Notes: generated by a model not told the origin, from the letters alone. A stretch of DNA of 63,423 nucleotides from Duganella flavida (GCF_009857445.1 NZ_WWCN01000026.1:1-63423); one strand, 5' to 3'; positions 44,601 to 54,110 are shown, counted from the stretch's first letter. Numbers and translations are program-made.

Positions 44601-44903
44601 TTAACGCAGCATAGCTGGAACAAGAACCCAATCATTCCAGCCGTCGCCAGAATCCCACCGCGTGCGTCGGTAGCATAAGGAGCCGCCTAGTACAACGCCA
44701 TCGGTGCTGCACTTGTACTTGATGGCGTTGCTAATCTCGGTAATGATAATTAGCTGGTCGGACGTTGCCTCGTCCTCAATCACATACGCGCTCAGGTAGC
44801 CAAGCGCCAAGCCGCGCGGATCATAGAATGCGGACGAGGTCCCTGATTCGTGGTGCAGGTAGAGCGCCATAATCTGATCTTGGGTCAGCGTCGGCTCGGG
44901 CAT
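44601..44903 (-). CDS. Uncharacterised protein
   Basis: 100 residues from ATG 44903. Contains LTQDQIMALYLHHESGTSSAFYDP and a beta-rich second half with WDSGDGWNDWVLVPAMLR at the end. I do not recognise it. A second small gene starts 26 bp upstream on the same strand, and they may form an operon. Confidence 0.5.
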   Translation of the reverse strand: MPEPTLTQDQIMALYLHHESGTSSAFYDPRGLALGYLSAYVIEDEATSDQLIIITEISNAIKYKCSTDGVVLGGSLCYRRTRWDSGDGWNDWVLVPAMLR

Positions 44904-44929
44904 ATCGCCACCTCCTCGTGAACGCCGCG

Positions 44930-45157
44930 TCAAGCAAGCCCGCAGCCAACTTTGAGGCGATTGACTTCTTGCATCAATCCTGCCTCGCTACGGCCGCATA
45001 AGCGCGTTCTGGCGGCGCTCATAACCTGAGCCTTGCATTCGTCGACGAAGTAAACGGCAAACGCCACCCCGTGGGTCTTGCAGAGTGCGCGGTAGGTTTC
45101 GGCCAGCGCGGCCTGCTGAAAGCTGAACGAGGCATCGAGCTGGATAGGCTGAGACAT
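44930..45157 (-). CDS. Uncharacterised small protein
   Basis: 75 residues from ATG 45157: LDASFSFQQAALAETYRALC, KTHGVAFAVYFVDECKAQVM, SAARTRLCGRSEAGLMQEVN. Helical, with three cysteines. Family unknown. It is divergent from a broken response regulator gene (45250) and upstream of the 100-residue gene. Confidence 0.5.
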   Translation of the reverse strand: MSQPIQLDASFSFQQAALAETYRALCKTHGVAFAVYFVDECKAQVMSAARTRLCGRSEAGLMQEVNRLKVGCGLA

Positions 45158-45249
45158 GACTGCGGCCTTTGCGTTTTTGAGTTGGCGGTGCTGCATGCTG
45201 GCGATCCTATGCGATACTGCCTGCATAGCTTACCTTCTTCCCGACGGCC

Positions 45250-45350
45250 ATGCGTATTCTTTTTGTAGACGACAATCCGAACACATGACTCTCGTTTCAG
45301 GAGCACTTTGTCCTGCGCAATTACGAGTTGCGCCACGGCATGCAGCGCAA
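45250..45350 (+). pseudogene. Response regulator remnant
   Basis: MRILFVDDNPNT, an in-frame TGA at 45286, then LSFQEHFVLRNYELRHG. This is the first strand, acidic pocket, first helix and second strand of a CheY-like receiver domain. The TGA sits where an Arg (CGA) would fit, so a single base change is likely. The frame is then lost to an IS3 remnant, so both a nonsense change and a truncation have hit it. Confidence 0.75.
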
Positions 45351-45353
45351 GGG

Positions 45354-45655
45354 AAGCGCTTACTGGCAGATGCGATGTTGGATAACGCGGCGCTGAAGGA
45401 TGTTGTTGGCCGAAAGTGGTAAGCCCGCAAGCAAAGCGGCTCGCTGTGACGCATTTAATGACTATCCATGCGTGGGCCGAGAAGCGAGGTTTGCCAATGT
45501 CAGTGACCGTTGATAATGGGCCGGAGTTTGCTGGCAAAACGTTGGATAAATGGGCTTACGGGAGGCAGTTGCAGCTGAAGTTTATCGAGCCAGGCAAGCC
45601 GCAGCAGAACGCCTACATCGAAAGCTTCAATGGCAAGTTCAGTGATGAGTGCTTG
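45354..45655 (+). pseudogene. IS3-family element remnant (orfA end and orfB fragments)
   Basis: KRLLADAMLDNAALKDVVGRKW with a stop at 45422 is the C-terminus of an IS3 OrfA. Directly after, VSPQAKRLAVTHL is an OrfB start, and VDNGPEFAGKTLDKWAYGRQ, LKFIEPGKPQQNAYIESFNGK, FSDECL are the late part of the OrfB integrase core (D and E of the DDE triad). The middle of OrfB is deleted. It ends near 45655, where an IS110 element joins. Confidence 0.85.
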
Positions 45656-45693
45656 TCCACCCCACTTGCTGGCTCGTCGGCCGTTGCCAAACA

Positions 45694-46697
45694 TTATGTG
45701 AAGCATCGCTCCACAGAAAACTTCTCGCCAGTCTTCAGCATGTGGAAGCAAGCTTGTGAGCAACCGCTTTGATGGCCACGATGCCGTTTCGCTTGGCCTT
45801 CTTCCGCTGATAAAATTTGCGGGCGGCTTCGCAGTAACGTATCGCAAAATTCGCAGCCTCGACATACGCCCATGCGAGAAAGCGGTTGCCGTTCTTGGTA
45901 TTGCCTTCGCCTTTCTTCTTCCCGTTGGACATGTGCACGCTTCCGACGCAGCGGCAATACGACGCGTAATTTCCAACGTCAGCAAATCGACCGATGTCGC
46001 CAGTTTCCAGCAAAATGACAGTTGCCAAGATCGGTCCGATGCCTGCTACGGAGCACAGCAGCCGGTAATCCTTATCGCGCCGGCAGTACTTTGACAACGT
46101 CGCTTCGATTCCATCTATTTGGACTTGGAGCGCTTGCATAACCGCGAGGTTTGCTTTCATTCCAAGCGCCTCCGTCGGTCCAATCGGCATCGCATCAATA
46201 TCATCGGCGGCCAACTCCTTGACGGCATTGCCAGAAATTGTGGCGCCTATGTGCTGAGCCATACTCGTCTCAATCGAAACGATCTGGGAAGTGCGTTGCC
46301 CAACTAACTGCATGCGGCGGCGCGCAAGGTCTCGAAACGCACGATCGGCTTGGGGCATGATGTGGCCCTCCGGCAGCAGGCCAAGGCGGAGAACGTGCGC
46401 CAGATGACGAGCATCGGACTCGTCGCCGCGATGCTTGAGACCATCATATTGTTTTATCGCAGTGGTGTTCGCCAGGTGGAGCGAATATCCAGCTGCCACC
46501 AAACCATCAACCAGCCAGTACCAGTTGTACGTGGACTCCACGACTACGCCGAATAGCTCTTGCTGATACGGACTGAGCGCTGTGCAGATGGTTGCCAGAT
46601 CGTTGGGTAACCGCTTGGAATACACAACTTTGTCGTTGTCGTTGGAGACTACGACAAGACAGTTGTTGTAATGAAGATCAATGCCACAAAATAACAT
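45694..46697 (-). mobile_element. IS110-family transposase, frameshifted near its C-terminus
   Basis: A 320-residue frame from ATG 46697 (CGAGGAGGACG site) covers the DEDD RuvC-like domain (GIDLHYNNCLVVV, VVVESTYNWYWLVDGL, KHRGDESDARHLAHVL) and the Transposase_20 domain (LLCSVAGIGPILATVILLET, YCRCVGSVHMSNGKKKGEG). The frame breaks at HKLASTC near 45740. The adjacent frame continues as ACFHMLKTGEKFSVERCFT, the usual family ending, to a stop at 45694. So one base was lost or gained. The catalytic serine region of the second domain remains. The element has landed inside the IS3 remnant. Confidence 0.88.
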
Positions 46698-46809
46698 GAC
46701 GTCCTCCTCGATAAAGTTCGGATTCGTACCGTGACTTTATTCCTCGGCTCGGCCGAAGGGAGGACGGCTAGATGATTATCAGATTTCCGCGAAAATCAAA
46801 ATCAATATT

Positions 46810-47436
46810 TCAACTTCCAATCCTTCGAGCATAGTTGAAAATTTTATCCGCATGAGATTCCAGTACTCCAGCAGCGCCTACGCATTCATTTGCCATATAT
46901 GAATTTTCTTTCACCAAATCCTCCATCTCCATAAGTGACTGTTTAATATTGTCTAAATCAGCTTGACCAAGCGCAGTATTACATTTTAAAAGTGAAGCCT
47001 GCTTCCTAAGGTTGCCAAAATGAAGGAGAATAGATCGCAGATTTATTTCATGGCGGTAATTTTTAGGCAAAGCGGCGGTTAAAAAATCAGAATTGAAGCC
47101 TATAATTTCCCTCAAATAACTCATTATTTGTTCACTTTGTTTCTTCGTATCGCAAACCAATATTTCTATATCGTCAAACGTTGTATTGTCGCAAATGGAG
47201 ATTGTTTTTTTCCTTCCATTATTCAACAACTTGGAAAAAAAATGTATGCGCTCTGATGTTTTCGTAAGCAAATCTGCCATCCCACTAGCAAGATGAACAA
47301 CGTGAGATAAGATCTCGCCGCTTAGTTGTACTAATTCGCACGCTACGTTAGCTAGTTTGCATGCCGTTTCTAAATCTCCATCGCCATTGGAAGAGAGAAG
47401 AACATCGTTAGAATTTTCATTTTTTCCATTATTCAA
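46810..47436 (-). CDS. Uncharacterised soluble helical protein in signalling cluster
   Basis: 208 residues, AT-rich codons, no membrane segment. Long amphipathic helices dominate: ETACKLANVACELVQLSGEI, LSHVVHLASGMADLLTKTSE, and later LDNIKQSLMEMEDLVKEN and AAGVLESHADKIFNYARRI. These runs recall the cytoplasmic four-helix bundles of chemoreceptors or PilJ-like proteins but lack the hairpin signature. It is 24 bp downstream of the NUDIX gene and closes the minus-strand signalling group. Function unknown. Confidence 0.6.
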   Translation of the reverse strand: MNNGKNENSNDVLLSSNGDGDLETACKLANVACELVQLSGEILSHVVHLASGMADLLTKTSERIHFFSKLLNNGRKKTISICDNTTFDDIEILVCDTKKQSEQIMSYLREIIGFNSDFLTAALPKNYRHEINLRSILLHFGNLRKQASLLKCNTALGQADLDNIKQSLMEMEDLVKENSYMANECVGAAGVLESHADKIFNYARRIGS

Positions 47437-47460
47437 TCGAATCTCCTCAATGAAATAATT

Positions 47461-47901
47461 TTATTCCAATGCTGCGCTCCAAGAAAACCCTAAGAGTCGC
47501 CGCGCAACCCAAGGAGTGCAAAATTCATTTACGTCACTTTCTTTTACCCATCGAATTCCGTCGATAAATTCGAGTTGACCTTCAGCGAGAATATTTGGAA
47601 CATAGTTTACAGTCAAAATATGATTGGCTAAATCAACGAAATCGTTAGGCGCGCGAAGAACATGAAGAATTAATTTGCTTGTACTACCAAAACCTATATC
47701 GCCGAAAAAATTAAAAGATTTTTCATCAACCAATATTCCAACATGCTCATACAATGACCGTCGAGCCGCAAGTAAGGCTGACTCTCCTCGTTTTCGAAAT
47801 CCCATTGGAATATCCCAACTATCATTCCCACTGATATGGCAAATTAATAGCTCACCCCGCTTGCTATAGACAAGAGTCCCACACGCCGTTAGTATTTCCA
47901 T
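47461..47901 (-). CDS. NUDIX-domain protein with degenerate Nudix box
   Basis: 146 residues. The fold fits NUDIX proteins (GTLVYSKRGELLICHISGND, WDIPMGFRKRGESALLAARR). The box G-x5-E-x7-REUxEExGU appears as GFRKRGESALLAARRSLYEHVGI: the first Gly, Glu and Arg are kept, but the Glu after Arg is Ser and one of the paired glutamates is His. Metal-dependent hydrolysis may therefore be reduced or lost, and the protein could instead bind a nucleotide as a sensor. It lies between the diguanylate cyclase gene and the helical protein gene. Confidence 0.75.
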   Translation of the reverse strand: MEILTACGTLVYSKRGELLICHISGNDSWDIPMGFRKRGESALLAARRSLYEHVGILVDEKSFNFFGDIGFGSTSKLILHVLRAPNDFVDLANHILTVNYVPNILAEGQLEFIDGIRWVKESDVNEFCTPWVARRLLGFSWSAALE

Positions 47902-47962
47902 ACGTTCGCCAAATTAATCGAATAAACGAATAAATAGAAAAAATCCTGATGCAATTTATATA

Positions 47963-47981
47963 AAACCATCATCGATGGTTT
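47963..47981 (-). terminator. Weak hairpin downstream of the diguanylate cyclase gene
   Basis: Perfect 8-bp stem AAACCATC/GATGGTTT with a 3-base loop, 7 bp past the stop; followed on the minus strand by TATATAAATTG, a weak U-tract. It may attenuate read-through into the NUDIX gene. Confidence 0.5.
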
Positions 47982-47987
47982 TTATAA

Positions 47988-49562
47988 TTAATTAATTTTC
48001 AGCGCATCAATTGAAGTTGATGTTTCCGTGTTTTCCCGTCTACTAGATTTTACTCGATACATATCCTCATCTGCATACAGCAATAAGGTTTGGCTATCTG
48101 TGCATCCCGACGGAAAGCTTGAAACTCCAATACTTGCAGATGCTGATATTAACTGATTTCCAAGGTAATAACTGTCCTCCAAATTTGCGGACAGCTTGAT
48201 CGCTACTAGTTTGGCATTTTCGTTATCTGCATCAATCAAAACGATCGCAAATTCATCCCCGCCTAGTCTCGCTGCGATATCAGATTTCCTCAAAACAGAC
48301 TTTAATCTATTAGATACAGCTATTAGGAGTTCATCACCCGTTGCGTGACCATGGGTGTCATTAACCTTTTTAAAGTTGTCAATATCAACATAAAGAAGGG
48401 AGAGCGATGATTGATTTCGAGTACATATTTCCATCTGTTGTTCTAAAAATTCGCAAAATAGTGCCCGATTTGCCAACCCAGTAAGTGAATCATGCCGCGC
48501 CTGATACCTAGCTGACTGAAGCATTTTTGAAGTGTTAAACAACGCTTGCCAAACCTCGTTTGCCTCCTGAATAGAAAAAACCTTATGAGGAATTACTTTT
48601 TCTCCACCAATTTCGAGTGCAGGAGTAACGAGCTCACGAATAGCCTGGCTTATATTATTTCCAATATGAAGTGAAAATATCAATCCTACCCCCATCAATA
48701 CAGTAGAGGAAAAAATTAAAAACCAAAATTTCCTATTCAACTCAGAGCGCAAATACTCTTGCGGGATACCTATAGCGACAAACCATCCCGATTTACCCGA
48801 TGAGGCTGTCACAGCGACCATAGGTACACCGTCAATCGACGTTAATTCAACTGCTTCCTCCGGGCTGTTCCGAATAGCCGCAAGCGTATTAGGTGGCACC
48901 TTCTTTCCTACGAAACGCGACATATCATGCGATCTAGCGACAATTGCCCCGCTGCTGTCAAGTATTGCAACTATCCAATTAAGTTTGAATTTTTGAAGTG
49001 ATAAGATCTGCTCAAACCGCTTTGGCGTAACACCTGCACTAAGGAAGTATGGATTTTTTCCGGCAGACACCGGAATGCTAACTGCCACAACAAGTTGCCG
49101 TGCTATCGGGCCTTGAAATAGATCAGAAACTTGCATTTCTTTCCCTCCTCCTAGTGATATAGGGGATGTGATTTCTCTAGCTAAATAGCGCTCTCTTAAA
49201 AATGGCTTTAGAGTATTTAAAATCTGCCTTCCCGTCGAGTCTTCCAGGACTATATTCAGCACATCTTGTTGGGCCGCGACTTGTATAGCTTGAACTTGGA
49301 AAGCCTCAAGGTCTCCATGTGAAATACTTGGAGAAGTGGACAGTGTCATTAGAGCCGACTGAACCACTGAAAATTCTTTATCCAGTTCCATCACAGTCGC
49401 ATTCGCTATCATCTTAGCGCTACTGAAAAGTTCTTTTCTAGCTAAATAATAGTCGTATGAAATTAATATCACAGCCATGATTGATGCTGGCACGACACAA
49501 GCAGTAACCAAGAGTACCAACCTAGATCGTATGGTTGGAGACTTATTGGATTTAGTTGTCAT
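47988..49562 (-). CDS. Diguanylate cyclase with periplasmic Cache-like sensor
   Basis: 524 residues from ATG 49562. TM1 (about 14-35), an extracytoplasmic double-Cache-like sensor (about 40-275), TM2 (about 280-303), a short linker, then a GGDEF domain (about 355-515) with LTGLANRALFCEFLEQQM, YVDIDNFKKVNDTHGHATGDELL and the active-site RLGGDEFAIVL. It should make cyclic di-GMP from two GTP in response to a periplasmic ligand. No RxxD inhibitory site five residues ahead of GGDEF is evident (DIAARLGGDEF has DIAA), so product inhibition may be absent. Part of an AT-rich signalling block. Confidence 0.92.
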   Translation of the reverse strand: MTTKSNKSPTIRSRLVLLVTACVVPASIMAVILISYDYYLARKELFSSAKMIANATVMELDKEFSVVQSALMTLSTSPSISHGDLEAFQVQAIQVAAQQDVLNIVLEDSTGRQILNTLKPFLRERYLAREITSPISLGGGKEMQVSDLFQGPIARQLVVAVSIPVSAGKNPYFLSAGVTPKRFEQILSLQKFKLNWIVAILDSSGAIVARSHDMSRFVGKKVPPNTLAAIRNSPEEAVELTSIDGVPMVAVTASSGKSGWFVAIGIPQEYLRSELNRKFWFLIFSSTVLMGVGLIFSLHIGNNISQAIRELVTPALEIGGEKVIPHKVFSIQEANEVWQALFNTSKMLQSARYQARHDSLTGLANRALFCEFLEQQMEICTRNQSSLSLLYVDIDNFKKVNDTHGHATGDELLIAVSNRLKSVLRKSDIAARLGGDEFAIVLIDADNENAKLVAIKLSANLEDSYYLGNQLISASASIGVSSFPSGCTDSQTLLLYADEDMYRVKSSRRENTETSTSIDALKIN

Positions 49563-49913
49563 TTTCAACACCCCAATGGTGGGTCAACGCCTCTTTGTAA
49601 CACTGTGTAACATCCTACACAAGAACCCCAACAATGAACACCAACATCGCCGCAAGTGATGCAAGTTCCCATCGCTATTTGCATATTTTTATATAAAAAT
49701 TTCACAAGATCGACGTTGGTAATTTTTTGCCGCTTTCGCCTAAGACCTCCTGCATGGAGATGCAATAGCAAAAGCGAACTGCTAGCCAGGCTTACCAGAC
49801 AGTGAAAGCGGGGTAGTTGGAATAAGGTAGTTCTGCGAGCAAACGTATAGCTGTGACTAACAGAACTAAGGCTTCTTAACGCAATGACCAAATCAAGTCT
49901 AACCTGCTACGAA
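49563..49913. other. 351-bp gap between hybrid kinase and cyclase genes
   Basis: Contains only a doubtful 108-codon minus-strand frame with no ribosome site; its end is Cys-rich (CITCGDVGVHCWGSCVGC), an odd composition but unlike any family I know. I see no terminator or clear promoter. It probably carries the promoter of the diguanylate cyclase. Confidence 0.4.
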
Positions 49914-52900
49914 TTAGGTGTCCTTCGCCCCTGCGCGAGCATGCCGAACTGGTCCCAAAGGGGGCTTCTCGAGCCATACTTCAATTGCGGCGGCAAAGAC
50001 TTCTAAACAAGGCACAAGCTCGTCCGTATCGATGGCAATATCTCTCTTCAGTTTCATTTGAAGCGCTTGCGCTAATTCGACAAACTCAGACGCTCCAAGC
50101 GCGCCAAGTCCACCGCACAAACTATGCAGAAGGCGTCCAGCATACTCGAAGTTATTCTCACTAACTGCATCTTTCACTTTGAGAATATCTTCTCGAGCTT
50201 TCGTGATTCCATCTACAACGGTCTGCTTAATTTGATCAAGCATCCCTGGATTTTTACAAAGAATTGCATGCAACATTGGAGATGAAAAAACAACTACTGG
50301 GATATCACTACTTACTGAATCACGAGTTTCAACCACGCCTTCTGACGAAGAGAGTTGGGTCGCTACTCGCTCAAGCAATTCATATAGATCATCCATCAAT
50401 ATTGGCTTAGCGATAAAATCACTCATGCCAACAGCCCTGCATCGATCGACATCCTCAGAAAGAACTCCTGCGCTCATTGCAATAATTGGCAAGGTCAATT
50501 TCAAATCGTTTCTGATTATTGATGTTGCCGCATAACCATCCATAACCGGCATTTGTACATCCATCAGAATCAAGTCAAAAAAATTGCCGGCCGTGCGTAA
50601 GATATCAACCGCCTCTTTTCCATTATTTGCAATTCTCAACTCTTTAATATGATTTGCGAGCATTGCCTTTGCAATAAGCTGATTTATATCGTTGTCCTCA
50701 ACTAACAAAATCCTAAGTTGAGCCATATGGGCGTGTGCTAGCTCTCTAGGTATAAAATCAGTCTGTAATTTATTAACAATTTTCCGCAAAAGCTTAGGAG
50801 TCAGAGGTTTTCGTAGAATATCCGCATAAGTCCCCCCAATCAGTGGCGACTCATCCCTAAACGAAGAGCTTATAAGATGCAATGAGGAACAACTAGGCAC
50901 TCCACTCAAGAAAAGCTGTTTTTTCACAACTTCCAGTCTTGGTTCAATATTTGATGGCAGCAACACGTGGGTAATTTGTTCAAATCTTAGTAAATCATAC
51001 TGTGCCGCTGAACACGCTTCAGCAACCGAGGAAAAGGCAAAGGCTGTGTATCCGCAATAAGCAGCTGTACGAACGAACAGGTCCCGAGAATGGTTACTTT
51101 CATCAATTAATAGAAATACAGCTTCGGAGGTTTCCTGCAAAACGTTAGGATCTTCCCTCTCAAAGGGGAACTTAAAGACAAACCTAGTTCCCTCTGACGG
51201 CGCACTCGTGAGCGAAATTGTTCCCCCCATCATTACAGCAAGCTGCTGAGAGATCGCTAATCCAAGGCCCGTGCCTCCATAATTACGCGTCGTCGAGGAG
51301 TCAGCTTGAGCGAACGAATCAAATACTCGTTGCTGCTGTTCTTTCGACATGCCAATTCCAGAGTCATCCACGACTATTTCAAGCACCTCTGGAGATTCCC
51401 CTAATCGAATCGATACTGATACATAACCATCGTGGGTGAACTTAACTGCATTGGAAACTAGATTTGTAATAATCTGCTGGATTCGTACTGCATCGCCAAC
51501 GATAAATCTCGGAACTTCACAACTAATGCCGACCAGCACTTCGATATTTTTGTCCATCGAACTCGCCAACAATATCGCCACTGTGCTTTCGATAAGTGAC
51601 TCGATGTCAACAAGGATTTTTTCAAACTCCATTTTTCCGGCTTCTATCTTCGATAGGTCGAGCACGTTATTCAAAATAGAAATAAGAGAAATTCCTGATG
51701 AGCGAATGATTTCCAGGTATGCCTTCTGTTCGTCTTGAAGAGGCGTTTTCTGTAATAGCTGAGCAACACCTAAAACTGCGTTCATCGGTGTACGAATCTC
51801 ATGGCTAATATTCGCAACAAATGCGCTTTTAGCACGGTTGGCAGCATCTGCTCTCTGCTCACTAGCGGCCTGTCTTAACTCTGCCCCCTTACGCTCAGAA
51901 ATATCAGAAACCAATGCATAGAAACCACGACTTTCAGCGGGTCCTTCCAAATCAGGAATGAAATCCGCCATAAAGTGCTTGGTCAAACCCGACGTAGTTT
52001 GACTAAATTCAAAATGTACTTTATGGCCTGCATACGCCAACTCCATCCATTCCTGCATTTGCTCGTACACTTCCAGTCCGAGAACATCGACAACCTGGCG
52101 CCCAATCATTCCTGCTGGATCAACCCCTAAAACGCGGAGGTAATGGGCATTCGAAAATCGATACCGTCTACTCCGATCAACGTATGCGATTAGAGCAGGC
52201 ACATTGTCAGCAATCATTTGTAGGCGCCGCTCACCAAGCGCGATGCGATCTTCACGTTCAATCTGAGTAGTGACATCGCGAATGAACGCCAATGTAGAGA
52301 GCGTATTCGTGTTTGAAATTCGCGCAACCGATAACTCAATCATAAGAGGCTGTCCATTCTTGCAACGTGCCTCAAGACGTATAGGATTTGATACTGCGCC
52401 GCCCCCACGCTGGCTAGAGAAATTTAACAAACCCATAATTTGAGCTATACCAGGCTCATCAGGCAAGATCAACTGGACGATGTTCTTGCTGATAGCGTCT
52501 TCGCGCCCCCACCCAAACATCGCCTCAGCGCGAATGTTCCAATCCTGTATTTCCCCTTTAGCATTAGTCAGTATGACGGCGTCCGGCGCACCAGCGAGCA
52601 ATGATCGTACAAATACTTCCTGCTCATTGGCTTTTTCCGCATGCTGATCCTTAGCAAGAACAAGCCGATAAAATTGATTACTTAGATCACCGATTTCATC
52701 ATTCCGGGAAGTTCGCAATGCCTCTCTATCAAGAATACCGTCTTCTAATTGGCCTACACTCTGCCTAAGTAATACTAGCGGTTTTAAGAAACTATATGCC
52801 AGGAAAAATCCTAGAACCCCAGCTGCCACTACAATCATGATGACAACCACTAATACCCTTTGACGAACGGATTCGAGGGCGGAAAACTCAGTCTGATATG

Positions 52901-53750
52901 GATAGCTGCCAACTACTATCCAATCAGCACTACTCAGCTTAACTTCACTAAAGACAGTAGCTACCCCGTGTTCATTTTTAGCTAGCCACCAACCATCGCC
53001 TTTTCGATCAGCGTATGCATATGAGTTTTCGTAGTTGAAAACTTTCTCTTTTGGCTGCATCACGAATTCAGGGTTCGGATGACTAATTAAAATGCCAGCG
53101 CCACTTACGAGCATCAACTCCCCAGCACTTTTATCGGAGCCGGCATAAAGCGCTGCAGTCAGTTGCTGACTGTCAAGATCAATTCCGCCAGCCACAAGCA
53201 ATCGCACTTGCTTATCTACGATCATCGGTACAATTACGACCGCGATTGCCTTACCTGAAACGGCCCCCCGCAAGGGCTCCGAAATCACCGGCTTACCGGT
53301 GCGAAGCGCTAGCTGAAAATACTTTCTGTCGGAGATATTAAACTTTCGCCCTCCAACTCCGCGTAGATTAGTGAGGACATCTCCGTTAGCATCGATCAAA
53401 CCCACATTCCAAAACTGCCGAGAGAGCGTAGGCAGAGCCGCCATCCTATCCTTTAGGAGCGACCGACTACCATCTCCCGCTGCGAGGATAGCCTCTCCGA
53501 TAGCACGCAATTCATCAGTCCTATGCGCTAATTCTAGGTCGATTCGCCGGGCAACGCCCACCATTAGTAGGTGATGCTGAGCTCCAATAGCTGGCTCCAT
53601 CCGAGACTGAACGAAACCACTAGCCAAATCAGCTACTAATAAACACGCGATTAAGAAAAAACACACAACGCTAGCTACAATGCGAGTCTTAATCGAGCGT
53701 AATCCGAAGGGTAGCAAAAGAGTAGTTATACTGGACTGATGTTTGCGCAT
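49914..53750 (-). CDS. Hybrid sensor histidine kinase with dCache, PAS, receiver and HPt domains
   Basis: 1278 residues from ATG 53750, chosen for AAGGA at good spacing; an ATG at 53777 would add 9 residues. Order: TM1 (about 23-45), periplasmic dCache sensor (50-290), TM2 (300-322), HAMP, two PAS domains (375-495, 505-620), HisKA with His650 in NISHEIRTPMN, HATPase, a first receiver-like domain (875-990), a second receiver with Asp1064 in LMDVQMPVMDGY, and an HPt domain with His1209 in GRLLHSLCGGLGALGA. The first receiver lacks the phosphoacceptor Asp (HVLLPSN in its place) and is a pseudo-receiver. This is a full internal phosphorelay needing only an outside response regulator; none is intact nearby, although a broken one sits at 45250. 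Confidence 0.93.
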   Translation of the reverse strand: MRKHQSSITTLLLPFGLRSIKTRIVASVVCFFLIACLLVADLASGFVQSRMEPAIGAQHHLLMVGVARRIDLELAHRTDELRAIGEAILAAGDGSRSLLKDRMAALPTLSRQFWNVGLIDANGDVLTNLRGVGGRKFNISDRKYFQLALRTGKPVISEPLRGAVSGKAIAVVIVPMIVDKQVRLLVAGGIDLDSQQLTAALYAGSDKSAGELMLVSGAGILISHPNPEFVMQPKEKVFNYENSYAYADRKGDGWWLAKNEHGVATVFSEVKLSSADWIVVGSYPYQTEFSALESVRQRVLVVVIMIVVAAGVLGFFLAYSFLKPLVLLRQSVGQLEDGILDREALRTSRNDEIGDLSNQFYRLVLAKDQHAEKANEQEVFVRSLLAGAPDAVILTNAKGEIQDWNIRAEAMFGWGREDAISKNIVQLILPDEPGIAQIMGLLNFSSQRGGGAVSNPIRLEARCKNGQPLMIELSVARISNTNTLSTLAFIRDVTTQIEREDRIALGERRLQMIADNVPALIAYVDRSRRYRFSNAHYLRVLGVDPAGMIGRQVVDVLGLEVYEQMQEWMELAYAGHKVHFEFSQTTSGLTKHFMADFIPDLEGPAESRGFYALVSDISERKGAELRQAASEQRADAANRAKSAFVANISHEIRTPMNAVLGVAQLLQKTPLQDEQKAYLEIIRSSGISLISILNNVLDLSKIEAGKMEFEKILVDIESLIESTVAILLASSMDKNIEVLVGISCEVPRFIVGDAVRIQQIITNLVSNAVKFTHDGYVSVSIRLGESPEVLEIVVDDSGIGMSKEQQQRVFDSFAQADSSTTRNYGGTGLGLAISQQLAVMMGGTISLTSAPSEGTRFVFKFPFEREDPNVLQETSEAVFLLIDESNHSRDLFVRTAAYCGYTAFAFSSVAEACSAAQYDLLRFEQITHVLLPSNIEPRLEVVKKQLFLSGVPSCSSLHLISSSFRDESPLIGGTYADILRKPLTPKLLRKIVNKLQTDFIPRELAHAHMAQLRILLVEDNDINQLIAKAMLANHIKELRIANNGKEAVDILRTAGNFFDLILMDVQMPVMDGYAATSIIRNDLKLTLPIIAMSAGVLSEDVDRCRAVGMSDFIAKPILMDDLYELLERVATQLSSSEGVVETRDSVSSDIPVVVFSSPMLHAILCKNPGMLDQIKQTVVDGITKAREDILKVKDAVSENNFEYAGRLLHSLCGGLGALGASEFVELAQALQMKLKRDIAIDTDELVPCLEVFAAAIEVWLEKPPLGPVRHARAGAKDT

Positions 53751-53866
53751 ATCACGTATCCTTAGTATTTGGACCATCAGGTCCAGGCCGAATGCGTAAA
53801 CCTGATGAAGAAATACAAATCACTCGCATTCCCCCAGCAGCATGGATAAGTCCTGCTAGGCGCATT

Positions 53867-54110
53867 TTAGGTTTTCAAATTGTACGGGCTGATGTAGCCT
53901 AGCGTTGAACGCTGGCGTATAGGATTGTAGAACCGTTCTATGTAATCGAACACCTCTGCCCGAAGCTCATCATTCGACTACGCGGCGAGAAAATAGATCG
54001 AGTATCACTACAACGAAAAGTCAACCTTTCCCACAGCCCACACATACGTAAAGTCGGCAGCCCATTTCTGATTCGGTACCTTGGCGGCAAGTTGACGATC
54101 GAGCAAATTT
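53867..54110 (-). pseudogene. IS3-family OrfB remnant
   Basis: The minus strand gives RAEVFDYIERFYNPIRQRST, LGYISPYNLKT and a stop at 53867, the standard OrfB C-terminus. Further upstream, separated by stops and a deletion, is VPNQKWAADFTYVW, the first DDE aspartate region. The core between them is missing. It belongs to a different IS3 subgroup than the remnant at 45354. Confidence 0.85.

Noticed and set aside
49565..49891. 108-codon Cys-rich frame between hybrid kinase and cyclase
   Set aside because: No ribosome site, no family likeness, mixed composition; kept only as a note in the gap entry.
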